64,000 nucleotides of DNA from JBBQLG01 sp038327655. GTDB taxonomy: Bacteria; Bacteroidota; Bacteroidia; Cytophagales; Spirosomataceae. Numbering within the stretch: position 1 is the first letter of the stretch; every line of letters starts with the position of its first letter. Below, piece after piece: positions 26,066 to 34,680 of the stretch. Both the position numbers and the translations under genes were made by a program. The notes beneath the pieces were generated by a model. That model was not told where the DNA came from and did not search any database. It was given only the letters and a program-made list of their open reading frames with translations. The DNA lies in contig JBBQLG010000008.1 in the NCBI GenBank assembly GCA_038327655.1, forward strand, positions 15,732-79,731, written 5' to 3'.

Positions 26066-27418
26066 TCAGATCATGCCCCGCGCTTTCAATTCCAGGTACT
26101 TGTTTACCGTATCGGCGGTCAAGTTTTGGGGGGGCGTCAGGATACTCTGGATGCCGTACTGCTGCAACTCCCTGACAATCTGTTTCTTTTCGTACACGAA
26201 CTTCTCGGCAATGGTCTTGCGGTAAACGGCTTCGGTGTCGGCTGCGGGCTGGTTCAACAGGGTCTGTAACTCCGTGTTTTCAAAGAAGATGACCAATAGC
26301 AAATGATCTTTGGCCAACCGGCGGAGGTAAGGCAATTGCCGACGCAGGGCATTGACCGTCTCGAAATTCGTGAACAGCAGCAATAGGCTCCGTTGCCGGA
26401 TGTGCGTTCTCACGCTGGCATACAGGCTCTCGTAATCGGTTTCGAGAAAGCGGGTGCGCTGCCGGTACAGCAGTTCCAGAATGCGGAGCAGATGCCCGGC
26501 CCGGCGTTCGGCGGGTAAGAGTTGGCCAACGTGGTCGGAGAAAGTCAGGATACCGGCGCGGTCCTGTTTCAGCAGGGCAATGTTGCTCAGCACTAATGAC
26601 GCATTGATAGCATAATCGAGCAGCGTTAGCCCCTCAAACGGCGATTTCATCACCCGCCCTTTATCGATCAGGCAATACACCGCCTGCGATTTTTCGTCCT
26701 GGAACGCGTTCACCATAAAGGCCGTGCTGGTACCGGTGGAGGTACGCCGGGCGGTGGCTTTCCAGTTGATGGTTCGCACATCGTCGCCCTGGTTGTAGGC
26801 CCGGACCTGCTCGAATTCCATGCTGTTGCCCAGCCGCCGGATTTTCTTGATGCCCATCTCGGTCAGGCGGTTCGAGATGGCTAAGAGTTCGTACTGCCGC
26901 ATTTGCAGGAACGACGGATACACGGCCACGGTACGCGCCGACTCGAACTGAAAACGCCGTTTGAATAGTTGCAACGGTGTCATTACGAACACGTTGACGG
27001 CTCCGAAGGTGTACTCCCCCCGGCGCGTGGGTCGAAGCTGGTAGCGGATGGCCTGGGTTTCGCGCGGCTTCAGCGTTGCCCGAAATAGAATGTCGCGTCG
27101 TTGGAACTGCACCGGAATTTCGTCGATGACTTCTACTCGCGTCTGAAACTGGTAGCGGTTTTCGAGAAAAATCGTCAGCGGATTGTCGTCGCCGTTGGAG
27201 AGTCGGTCGGGTACGTCGCGCCGGGCAAAAAAGGCCGTTTGCGGACTGCCGAAGAGCGCGACACCATCGGCCAGCAGCAGCGCACCAAATACCAGCAGCG
27301 CCAGTTGAACTACCGGTAACAGCACCGGTACGGCATAAGCCAGCACAAACGCCAGCACCAGTCCGATGAGTACCAGCCAGACGCGAACGGAGAAATACAG
27401 GGCACGAAATGGGTTCAT
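26066..27418 (-). CDS. DUF58 (von Willebrand A-like) membrane-anchored protein
   Basis: A 450-residue protein with two N-terminal membrane helices (about 10-60), a beta-rich segment, then the DUF58 core: SMEFEQVRAYNQGDDVRTIN followed by W-K-A-T-A-R, and a vWA-like fold containing CLIDKGRVM. DUF58 proteins nearly always work with a MoxR AAA+ ATPase to remodel or mature partner proteins. Here moxR is 3.2 kb upstream on the same strand, with four genes between. The start overlaps the YhcG stop by four bases. Confidence 0.9.
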   Translation of the reverse strand: MNPFRALYFSVRVWLVLIGLVLAFVLAYAVPVLLPVVQLALLVFGALLLADGVALFGSPQTAFFARRDVPDRLSNGDDNPLTIFLENRYQFQTRVEVIDEIPVQFQRRDILFRATLKPRETQAIRYQLRPTRRGEYTFGAVNVFVMTPLQLFKRRFQFESARTVAVYPSFLQMRQYELLAISNRLTEMGIKKIRRLGNSMEFEQVRAYNQGDDVRTINWKATARRTSTGTSTAFMVNAFQDEKSQAVYCLIDKGRVMKSPFEGLTLLDYAINASLVLSNIALLKQDRAGILTFSDHVGQLLPAERRAGHLLRILELLYRQRTRFLETDYESLYASVRTHIRQRSLLLLFTNFETVNALRRQLPYLRRLAKDHLLLVIFFENTELQTLLNQPAADTEAVYRKTIAEKFVYEKKQIVRELQQYGIQSILTPPQNLTADTVNKYLELKARGMI

Positions 27419-28431
27419 GGCGTTTGGAGGGCTTGCTCAATCAGAAATGTTTCCCGTTCCAGTTCGGCTTTCAATTCAGCTTCGGTCGGCAGGAATAATT
27501 TGTATTGTGAGGCAAACAGGTGTTCGCTGTCTTTCATAACCGAATACTTCACCACCGTTTCGTCCTTTTCACTGCACAGCACTAAGCCAACCGTTGGATT
27601 ATCGCCGGGTTGCTTCCGCAGGTCTTCGTACATTCTGACGTACATGTCCATCTGCCCGATGTCCTGGTGCGTGAGTTTGCCCACTTTAAGGTCGATCAGC
27701 ACAAAGCATTTGAGGATGTAATTGTAAAAAACGAGGTCTATGTAGAAGTGGCTCGTCTCGGTATCGATCCGCTGTTGTCGAGCCACAAACGCGAAACCTT
27801 TGCCCAACTCAAGCATAAATTTCTGGAGATTATCCAGCAGGGCCTGTTCAAGGTCTTTCTCCTGAAGGTGCGGCCCGACTGCCAGATTCAGAAAATCCAG
27901 TATGTAAGGGTCTTTCATGATGTCTTTGGGCTGAAGCTGCAACGGAGCCATTTTCTGCCGGGCTTCGGCTTCAACAGCGGGTCGATTGGCTTCGCGGGTA
28001 GCCAGTAACCGGTCGTAGTACAGCGTACCAATTTGGCGGTCCAGTGCCCGGCTACTCCAGTTTTGCCCGGCCGCTTCGTTCATATACCACAGGCGGGCTT
28101 TCTCGTTAGTCACCTTCGATAAAAGCCGGTAATGCGTCCAGCTCAATTCGGGACGCACTGCGTCCCGAATTGGAAACATGAGGTAAAACTGCCGGATTCG
28201 GCGCATTTCCCGCTCATCGAACCCTTTGCCGAAGTCGGCACTCAGTTTCTCGGACAGGTATTTGAGCAGTCCGGTGCCATACTCGGCCCGGTGCTGACCC
28301 TGCTGTTCTTCGTCGATGATGGTACGGCCAATTTGCCAGTAGGCTTCGACCATTGCACTGTTCACGGCCCGGTAGGCGTTGCTGCGGGCGGTATCGAGAA
28401 TGGATTTGACGGAATTGTAGAGCGTGTTCAT
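27415..28431 (-). CDS. YhcG-type PD-(D/E)XK nuclease (DUF1016)
   Basis: About 338 residues. The N-terminal DUF1016_N domain has VEAYWQIGRTIIDEEQQG and FGKGFDEREMRRIRQFY. The C-terminal nuclease domain has HFYIDLVFYNYILKCFVLID followed by LKVG, giving the D...D-L-K active site. The ATG at 28431 is preferred over one at 28533, since the family starts near this position and the extra 34 residues are low-complexity. Such proteins are found in defence and mobile contexts and among type I restriction genes, though function is unsettled. It sits inside the MoxR-DUF58 operon. Confidence 0.88.
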   Translation of the reverse strand: MNTLYNSVKSILDTARSNAYRAVNSAMVEAYWQIGRTIIDEEQQGQHRAEYGTGLLKYLSEKLSADFGKGFDEREMRRIRQFYLMFPIRDAVRPELSWTHYRLLSKVTNEKARLWYMNEAAGQNWSSRALDRQIGTLYYDRLLATREANRPAVEAEARQKMAPLQLQPKDIMKDPYILDFLNLAVGPHLQEKDLEQALLDNLQKFMLELGKGFAFVARQQRIDTETSHFYIDLVFYNYILKCFVLIDLKVGKLTHQDIGQMDMYVRMYEDLRKQPGDNPTVGLVLCSEKDETVVKYSVMKDSEHLFASQYKLFLPTEAELKAELERETFLIEQALQTP

Positions 28432-28501
28432 GGTGGGAGGTGGGGTTATTTCAGTACGGTTAATGTTTTGTTCCGAATGTACCGGACAAAAAGGTGCCAG
28501 G

Positions 28502-28729
28502 CTATGCCACCCGTTGTTTCCGGCCGATGGCATAGTATAAAATGGCCCCGGCTACATTCAGGAAGAGGACAATCAGCACCCAGATCAGTTTATTGTTCGG
28601 GTCCTCAAACTGGCTACGCAGGATGTCGACTAAGGCAATGACAGGAAGTACGAGGAGGGACAAGAAGAGCAATGCGGCCAGCAGGATCAAAATCAACTCA
28701 TAGCCACCCAAACCCATGAAAACGAGCAT
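28502..28729 (-). CDS. PLDc_N-type two-helix membrane protein
   Basis: 75 residues: one hydrophobic segment (ILILLAALLFLSLLVLPVIA), the motif VDILRSQFEDPNNKLIWVLI, and a second helix ending YYAIGRKQR. This is the cardiolipin synthase N-terminal (PLDc_N) pattern as a stand-alone protein, without a phospholipase domain. Function is unknown. It lies 70 bases before the YhcG start and 32 bases after the TPR gene stop in the same operon. An internal Met five residues in is an alternative start. Confidence 0.75.
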   Translation of the reverse strand: MLVFMGLGGYELILILLAALLFLSLLVLPVIALVDILRSQFEDPNNKLIWVLIVLFLNVAGAILYYAIGRKQRVA

Positions 28730-28761
28730 ATAGTCTGTGATTTTAGTGTGTCGGATAAGAT

Positions 28762-29550
28762 TTATTTCAGTTCGGACAAGGCTTCGTCAATTTCTTCTTC
28801 GCACACCGGATTATAGTCATCTTCCTGGTAATTGCCCCGCTCGACGCGCAGGCCTTTCAGGAAAAAGGCCGCATCCCGAAAGGCCGTTTTCGCTTCGACC
28901 CGGCGGTTTAAAGCCAGCAACGCCTTACCCCGGTAGTACTGTGCCAGTGCCGAGCGGTTGAAATTCTCAACGGCTTTATCCAGATCGGTCAGTGCTTTTT
29001 CGGGTTGATTCACCGCTAAATAACTGACAGCGCGGTTGATGAAGTAGCGGTAATTGACCCACTTGCTCCCGTGCTTCAGATCAATTGGGTCGATGCCGCA
29101 CGACATTTGTTCGATGGCTTTCGTATGGTCGCCCAGTTGCTGGTACGTCAGGCCCCGCAGATAACTGACGGGATTATTCCCTTCGATATCGTCAAAATTA
29201 GGTGTCAGGGCATCATACGCGTTAAAATGACGGATGGCGCGGGGATAATCGTGGAGGTAATTCAGGTACATATAACCGACCTGCCCATGCTCCTTTGGAT
29301 TCGTAGCCGCCCGTAGCTCCAATAAAGTAGCCGCCTGTTCGTACTGCCGGGAAAAAGTGTAGTCGAGTGTTCTGAACCGGAGGTCTTTTGCCGTATCCAC
29401 CTGAGTCTGCCACCGGCGACTGCCCAAAAACAGTACCGGCTTTTGCTGCCCGTTCTGGCGCAGCAGCCGTACCGTGCCATTCAGCAACTGTTCGCCGTCC
29501 TGCGCCAGCCCTGCGTACGGAAACAACAGTAGAAACAGCCAGCTTTTCAT
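28762..29550 (-). CDS. Secreted tetratricopeptide-repeat protein
   Basis: 262 residues with a signal peptide (MKSWLFLLLFPYAGLAQ) and at least three TPR-like helical hairpins, for example YLRGLTYQQLGDHTKAIEQM and AVSYLAVNQPEKALTDLDKA, then LAQYYRGKALLALNRRVEAK. TPR modules mediate protein contacts. The product is probably periplasmic. Its start overlaps the stop of the preceding gene (ATGA). The first five residues MKSWL are identical to those of that neighbour. Confidence 0.8.
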   Translation of the reverse strand: MKSWLFLLLFPYAGLAQDGEQLLNGTVRLLRQNGQQKPVLFLGSRRWQTQVDTAKDLRFRTLDYTFSRQYEQAATLLELRAATNPKEHGQVGYMYLNYLHDYPRAIRHFNAYDALTPNFDDIEGNNPVSYLRGLTYQQLGDHTKAIEQMSCGIDPIDLKHGSKWVNYRYFINRAVSYLAVNQPEKALTDLDKAVENFNRSALAQYYRGKALLALNRRVEAKTAFRDAAFFLKGLRVERGNYQEDDYNPVCEEEIDEALSELK

Positions 29551-30611
29551 AAAAAAACATCAGTTAGCCGACCGTCCTTTACCCGAACCGTCAGGGTAAT
29601 CGCCTGATCGGCCGGGGAGTCATCGGATTTGAAAAATACGGTACGCAACCGTTCGCGGCAGATCGTCAGCAGTTGGGTGGTAATGCGGGTATCGAACGTA
29701 CAGCGTTGGTAGTCTTCGTCCAGTTCCGTTAGGGTGAATAAACTCGTTTCACCCGCGCAGTTGATGACGAACCGAATCTGAATCACACCCGTTTGACCGG
29801 CCTGTTCAACCGGCTGATAGCAGCCATTCACGATTTTTTGCACCGCATACCGCTTGGAAAGCGAAGCACCGGAAAAACCGGAGGTCTGTACAACAAAGCA
29901 GTTGTCGCATGTCTGAAAACCCGTTGCCCGGCACGAGTCGCCCGGCGGCAAGGCCCGAACCCGTTGAAACGTCTCGGTAGCGATGCGCTGTCCGTTCCAG
30001 CCCGTTGCCCGAAACGCGCTGTTGGCTGCACTCACCACCTGCCAGAGCGGTTTGTACTGCCCGTCGGTCGTATGGGAACTGCCCTGCATCAGGATAAACA
30101 CCGATTGACCCAGCCGTGCCAGTCGCCAGTGATGCACCGTGCGTTGCCCCGTTTTGCGATGTTCTAAGCAGACGCGGCCGTTTTGGTGAAAATGAACAAC
30201 CGTACTATCTGTTTGCCAGGCAAAACCCGCCAGCGTTTTGTGCGCAGCCGCCGAATCGACAGGAAAGTCATGAAACCGGCGAAAGAGCATCGGAAACGCC
30301 TTGCCAATGCGGAGGGTATCCATTTGCAACCGGATTAAACCGGGGGCGAAACGGGTTGTGTCGAGTCGCAGCGTATCGCCAAAAACCGCCCAGGTCGCCG
30401 TGCGGGGTAGAGTCGTTGGATCGACCAGTCCAAGCCGGTACGTGCCATCGGGTTGCAGGTCGAGGTACGTCGGCAGGGGACAGTACGTGTTTATATCCAG
30501 CTCAGTGTGTACGCCAATCCAGATGCCGGTCAGTTGCGCACGGGTAAGCGACTGGCCAAAAACGGACCAGCTACTTACCACCAGCCACCAACCGACGAGC
30601 CAGCTTTTCAT
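29547..30611 (-). CDS. Secreted protein with C-terminal TonB_C-like domain
   Basis: 354 residues with a signal peptide ending SVFGQ. The first half (about 25-190) is beta-rich and lipocalin/META-like in pattern (LTGIWIGVHTELDINTYCPL). The last 110 residues look like a TonB C-terminal-type domain (GVIQIRFVINCAGETSLF), with cysteines suggesting disulfides. There is no N-terminal TonB membrane anchor. Coupled by four-base overlaps to moxR upstream and the TPR gene downstream. I do not recognise a named family. Confidence 0.65.
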   Translation of the reverse strand: MKSWLVGWWLVVSSWSVFGQSLTRAQLTGIWIGVHTELDINTYCPLPTYLDLQPDGTYRLGLVDPTTLPRTATWAVFGDTLRLDTTRFAPGLIRLQMDTLRIGKAFPMLFRRFHDFPVDSAAAHKTLAGFAWQTDSTVVHFHQNGRVCLEHRKTGQRTVHHWRLARLGQSVFILMQGSSHTTDGQYKPLWQVVSAANSAFRATGWNGQRIATETFQRVRALPPGDSCRATGFQTCDNCFVVQTSGFSGASLSKRYAVQKIVNGCYQPVEQAGQTGVIQIRFVINCAGETSLFTLTELDEDYQRCTFDTRITTQLLTICRERLRTVFFKSDDSPADQAITLTVRVKDGRLTDVFL

Positions 30612-31582
30612 CGCGGCACCTCGATTTGCTTCAGCAACTGGGCAATCACCTCATCGGCGGTGCCGCCTTCCATTTCGCGTTCGGGCGTGAGCAGTACCCG
30701 GTGGCGCAGTACCGATGCCGCCAGTTCCTGAATGTCTTCGGGGGTTACGAAATCGCGGCCCCGGATGGTGGCTAAGGCTTTGGCACTGTTCAGCAACGCA
30801 ACCGATGCGCGGGGTGAGGCCCCCAGATAGAGTGATTTGTTGGCGCGGGTGCTGCGGACAATCTGGGCAATGTACTCGAACAGTTTATCCTCGATGTGGA
30901 CCTGATGCACTTTCGCCCGCAGAGCCGCCAACTGCTCCGGCGACAGTACCGACCGCACAGCCTCGACGGCATCGGTCAGGTTCCGGCGTTCGTGGTGGCC
31001 GCGCAAAATGGCGACTTCATCGGCCGCGTCGGGGTAGCCGATCACGACTTTGAACAGGAATCGGTCCAACTGCGCTTCGGGCAGGCGATACGTCCCTTCC
31101 TGCTCGATGGGGTTTTGCGTGGCCAGCACCATAAACGGTTCGGCGAGTTTATAGGTGGTACCGTCGTTGGTGATCTGCCGCTCTTCCATCACCTCAAACA
31201 GCGCCGATTGGGTCTTGGCCGGGGCGCGGTTGATCTCGTCGATCAGGACAATGTTGGCGAAAATCGGGCCGGGCTTAAACTCGAAATCCGTCAGTTTCGG
31301 GCTGAATACCGACGTACCCAGCACATCCGACGGCATCAGGTCGGGCGTAAACTGAATCCGGCTGAAGCGGGTCGAGATGGTTTTAGCCAGTAATTTCGCG
31401 GTCAGGGTTTTAGCTACGCCCGGTACGCCTTCGAGCAGGACATGGCCATCGGCTAAGAGTGCGGTCAGCAGTAAATCGACCGTTTGCTGCTGACCAACGA
31501 GTACGGTACTCATTTCAGCACGGATGGCGTCGATAGCCGTTTTCAGGTCCTGTAAGTCAATTCTGGTTTCGTAGGGTTGCAT
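30608..31582 (-). CDS. MoxR-family AAA+ ATPase
   Basis: 324 residues: Walker A EGVPGVAKT near 56, Walker B VLIDEINRAPAKTQSALFEV, the sensor region FMVLATQNPIEQEGTYRLPE, and the C-terminal AAA lid. MoxR ATPases act as chaperones with DUF58/vWA partners in envelope stress or maturation processes. It is the central enzyme of this operon. The start codon lies three bases from the left arm of the 31585-31845 repeat element, which separates it from the DUF4350 gene. Confidence 0.93.
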   Translation of the reverse strand: MQPYETRIDLQDLKTAIDAIRAEMSTVLVGQQQTVDLLLTALLADGHVLLEGVPGVAKTLTAKLLAKTISTRFSRIQFTPDLMPSDVLGTSVFSPKLTDFEFKPGPIFANIVLIDEINRAPAKTQSALFEVMEERQITNDGTTYKLAEPFMVLATQNPIEQEGTYRLPEAQLDRFLFKVVIGYPDAADEVAILRGHHERRNLTDAVEAVRSVLSPEQLAALRAKVHQVHIEDKLFEYIAQIVRSTRANKSLYLGASPRASVALLNSAKALATIRGRDFVTPEDIQELAASVLRHRVLLTPEREMEGGTADEVIAQLLKQIEVPR

Positions 31583-31584
31583 GG

Positions 31585-31845
31585 ACCGCGATTTTCAAAG
31601 GATTTAAACTGATTGAACAGGATTTTGCTTTACGAATTCCAGAAGCCTAATCGAACTAAAACAGGATTTTGGACTGTGATTCCTGAAAGTTTGATTAGAC
31701 TAAAATAGGATTTTGCACTGTGACTATTTAGCATCTTGATTGAACTAAAACAGGATTTTGCAGGGTGCGTCAAGCCACATAGGTCCACATTCAGAGACAT
31801 ACAAAATCTTGTTTAATCCGTTTGAATCCTTTAAAAATCGCGGTT
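31585..31845. repeat. Intergenic element: 43-bp inverted ends around four degenerate 44-bp tandem copies
   Basis: The left end 31585-31627 begins ACCGCGATTTTCAAAGGATT. The right end 31803-31845 is its imperfect complement (roughly six of seven bases). Between them, four diverged copies of a unit containing GAACTAAAACAGGATTTTG follow at about 44-base spacing (first copy partly inside the left end). The right end supplies the last codons and stop of the DUF4350 gene. There is no coding capacity. It resembles a dispersed palindromic or MITE-like element. Confidence 0.7.
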
Positions 31846-33027
31846 AAAGGTTTCAATGGCGTGGCTCAAGCCTAACAACTCATATTCCGACAGTAACGTA
31901 CTCCGCTGAGCCGCCCGGATTTGCCGGACAAGGTCGGTTACTTCGTCGGCGGGGGCACCGCTTTTGCGGGTTAGCGTTTCGGTAAATTCTTTGTCCAGCA
32001 CGTTCGTGTTCAGATGATACCGCTCGCGGAGGTGGGCCAGAAAATACTGAATCTTTTTACGGGTCATGTTGTCGTGGTCGCCCTGCTGAAAATACAGCCG
32101 CCCGATGGTATTGGCAAACTCCAGCGACGTGTTGCGGGGTGGCTCCACCACGGGAATGACGCGCTGGGTGCGTTTCCCGGCAAATAACGCGTACAGCAAC
32201 ACCGCCAGCAACGTCAGGTAATATGCCCAGGTCAGAGCGGGCTGCGTCAGGATATACCGGAAAATAGTCTGCTCCTCCTCATCGAAACGGCCCAGATTCT
32301 GATACTCGTCCCAGAAGGTACGCTGCGCGGGCAGGTACGACAGGGATTTAAACGCATAGTCGGACGCCCCGGGGTCGAGTACGTAATAATTGGTCAGGGC
32401 CAGCGGCAGGTTGTGGATCAAAAACGTCCCTTTTCCGTAACTGATCTTCAGGAAAACCGGCTCGTTGCGGGCGTTTCGGCCCAGCACCGTGATTGGGTAC
32501 GGAGGCCGTTTTTTCGCCGTGTCGAGACGCAGGTAGTTGCGGCCATCGTCGTGCCGGAAATTATAGCCGCCGGGTTTGCGCAGGGTAGGATTGGTGAAAT
32601 TGTTCAGCAGCGTTGTATCCCGCATGTTGTCTTCTTTGGCCTCTGCCCGGAAACCCAGCACCCGGCCCAGCGAATCGGGCAGTTCGTAGGCCGACACAAA
32701 TACGGTATTGCCCCGCCGGACGTAGGCTAACAGTTCGCGCAGGTCGTTGTTGTCGGCGTTGAATGAATGGCAGATGGAGATATAATTGGTGCCGACGAGG
32801 GTCTTTTCCCGCGTCAGAAAATTGTACGGCGGTTCGCGCAGCAGTTCCGGTTTCGGGTTGCCCGGCACGGTCGGCAGCAGTTCGTACAACGCCCTGGTGC
32901 CAAACGGAATTTTATCCCGGTTGGTGTAGGTTGGCGTCCAGTTGATGGGCTTGGGCCGGTAGTACTCGAAAAGTGAATACGCTACCACCATCGCCAGCAA
33001 AATCAGGATATATTTATTGGATTTCAT
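31831..33027 (-). CDS. DUF4350 membrane protein
   Basis: About 398 residues. An N-terminal helix (KYILILLAMVVAYSLF) precedes a GATase-like DUF4350 extracytoplasmic domain with FGTRALYELLP. A second helix (about 265-285, LTWAYYLTLLAVLLYALFAG) is followed by a charged C-terminal domain. DUF4350 proteins belong to MoxR/DUF58/DUF4129 operons. The ATG at 33027 (MKSNKYIL) places the helix correctly. The final residues FNRDF and the stop are encoded by the right arm of the repeat element. Confidence 0.85.
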   Translation of the reverse strand: MKSNKYILILLAMVVAYSLFEYYRPKPINWTPTYTNRDKIPFGTRALYELLPTVPGNPKPELLREPPYNFLTREKTLVGTNYISICHSFNADNNDLRELLAYVRRGNTVFVSAYELPDSLGRVLGFRAEAKEDNMRDTTLLNNFTNPTLRKPGGYNFRHDDGRNYLRLDTAKKRPPYPITVLGRNARNEPVFLKISYGKGTFLIHNLPLALTNYYVLDPGASDYAFKSLSYLPAQRTFWDEYQNLGRFDEEEQTIFRYILTQPALTWAYYLTLLAVLLYALFAGKRTQRVIPVVEPPRNTSLEFANTIGRLYFQQGDHDNMTRKKIQYFLAHLRERYHLNTNVLDKEFTETLTRKSGAPADEVTDLVRQIRAAQRSTLLSEYELLGLSHAIETFNRDF

Positions 33028-33071
33028 GGAAACGAACAGGGCGGCTACAGTCAAATCGAAAAATAGTCAGA

Positions 33072-33827
33072 TTAGGCCCGGACGCCGGGTGGCTGACTCA
33101 GGTTGGCCTTCCCGAACCGGCTGAACGCGTCTTGTATGGCCAGGAAATCGGTTTCGTCAATCGGGAAATCGCCGTACCAGACAAACTCGAACCGGGTCGT
33201 TAATTGCTCAAACTCGGGCCGGAGGGCGGTATGGTCCAGTTCCTGCACGTACTGCCGGTTGGTCTTGTCGGGTTGCCAGTGAATCAGGTTCCGGTCGGTG
33301 AGTTGCTTCAGCGTTTGCAGGTACAGCAGCCGCACTGCCAGCCGGTAGTTGCGCCCGGTCACGGCTTCTTCGATGCGCTCCGTAAAACTGATTTCGTGAA
33401 TGTTCTCGGTCAGGTTTTCATAATCCAGCGGGATTGATCCGGCCTTTTGGGGGAACAGAAAACTCAGCACCTGGGCCTTGCGCAGCAGCCAGATTGCGAA
33501 GCCCGCAATGACGGCCAGCACCACGTATTGCCAAACATTCTGGTAAGCCCGGCTCCGCATAAAGTGGCGTACTTTGTCCCAAAACCAGTTCCATAAGCGG
33601 CCCAGCGTGTTTTTGGGTGGTTGGGCGTCCCGGTCGTACTGGTAGTCGTGGGCATTTTGCAAATCCTTCAGCCGGTCGGGGGCCGGGTAACGTACCCGCA
33701 GGGGCACCCTGTCGTTTTGCCCGACGTTTTCCCGAGGTCGTGCGGGCGATGGTTTGGGCGATTGGGCCTGAGCCGGGTTGGTGGTCAGCAGCCAGATCAG
33801 CAGCAGCCGGTTAATACTCCCCTTCAT
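33072..33827 (-). CDS. DUF4129 membrane protein
   Basis: About 251 residues: signal peptide (to AQAQ), a Pro/Arg-rich periplasmic stretch, a central membrane helix (VWQYVVLAVIAGFAIWLL), and a cytoplasmic DUF4129 helical domain (NYRLAVRLLYLQTLKQLTDR and later FEQLTTRFEFVWYGDF). The domain is typical of MoxR operons. The ATG at 33827 overlaps the stop of the next upstream gene by 17 bases. An ATG at 33860 would add 11 residues. Confidence 0.85.
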   Translation of the reverse strand: MKGSINRLLLIWLLTTNPAQAQSPKPSPARPRENVGQNDRVPLRVRYPAPDRLKDLQNAHDYQYDRDAQPPKNTLGRLWNWFWDKVRHFMRSRAYQNVWQYVVLAVIAGFAIWLLRKAQVLSFLFPQKAGSIPLDYENLTENIHEISFTERIEEAVTGRNYRLAVRLLYLQTLKQLTDRNLIHWQPDKTNRQYVQELDHTALRPEFEQLTTRFEFVWYGDFPIDETDFLAIQDAFSRFGKANLSQPPGVRA

Positions 33828-34680
33828 CCTGCGCACGGGGAATAGGGGGTGGCGTACCAATTTGGTCGATGGCCGAGAGCAAACCGGTACCTTCCTGCCG
33901 CTCGACTAAGTTAAAATACTGGAAGCCAACGGCTAATGCTACCAGGGCCGAAAGCAGTGAGCCGCCTACTATCGCTATTGTCTGCGCAACGATGGGCACA
34001 AACTCGGGTAGTTCGGGTGCCACGCGCATCGTTTTCAGAATGGTGAGCACCCCGGCCGGCAACGAAAATGCCAGCCCCGTAATGAGCACAATGAGAACCA
34101 TCACGAAAATCAATCCCAATGTAGACCACCATTTGTTCTGAATCAGGGCAAAGCAGCGGCTAATGGCTTCCATTAATCCTACACCCTCAAAGGCAATGAC
34201 GGCCAGCCCCAGCGAGAGGGGCACGGAAACATAGACGCCGGGGACAATCAGGAACAAAAAGCCCACCACGATCAGTAGTCCGCTGATGAACGAAAAGCCC
34301 AGACTCTGCAACAAAGCCGCCTGTACTTCCTGCCACACCTCGCCGATCGGGACGGGGCCACCCTGGTTGCGGTTGTACACTTTCAGGTGCGCGTAGACTG
34401 TCAGGCTGACCAGCACCCGCGACAAAACCGCAAACACGCTCATGAGCAGGTACGTGGGCGAAAATATATTCTCGAAAGCCGCAAAGGGATTGTCGGGGTT
34501 AACCCGAACAACTTTCAGCAGGTTCGACTGGTAAATGCCGCCGGTGATACCGGCAAGCAGGGCGACAGGACCGGCAATGTAGAGCAGGGCGATGCCCAGA
34601 CTGCGAAACTGCTGCCCGGCATACGTAAAGGTCGCGTTGATTTTTTCGCCGAAATCGCGTTGTTGATACAGAGGAATCAT
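33811..34680 (-). CDS. Polytopic membrane protein of the MoxR operon
   Basis: 289 residues with about six membrane helices (for example IALLYIAGPVALLAGITGG, SGLLIVVGFLFLIVPGVYVS and GLIFVMVLIVLITGLAF). The layout resembles the glycerophosphoryl-diester phosphodiesterase membrane-domain or DUF4013-like proteins that sit beside DUF4129 genes in Bacteroidota. The C-terminal tail is Pro/Asp/Glu-rich and cytoplasmic. It overlaps the SpoIIM-like gene by four bases. No catalytic motif is visible. Confidence 0.75.
   Translation of the reverse strand: MIPLYQQRDFGEKINATFTYAGQQFRSLGIALLYIAGPVALLAGITGGIYQSNLLKVVRVNPDNPFAAFENIFSPTYLLMSVFAVLSRVLVSLTVYAHLKVYNRNQGGPVPIGEVWQEVQAALLQSLGFSFISGLLIVVGFLFLIVPGVYVSVPLSLGLAVIAFEGVGLMEAISRCFALIQNKWWSTLGLIFVMVLIVLITGLAFSLPAGVLTILKTMRVAPELPEFVPIVAQTIAIVGGSLLSALVALAVGFQYFNLVERQEGTGLLSAIDQIGTPPPIPRAQDEGEY

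Noticed and set aside
31585..31845. CRISPR array interpretation of the 44-base repeats
   Set aside because: Copies are degenerate and contiguous, with no conserved repeat/unique spacer alternation and no cas genes in the window.
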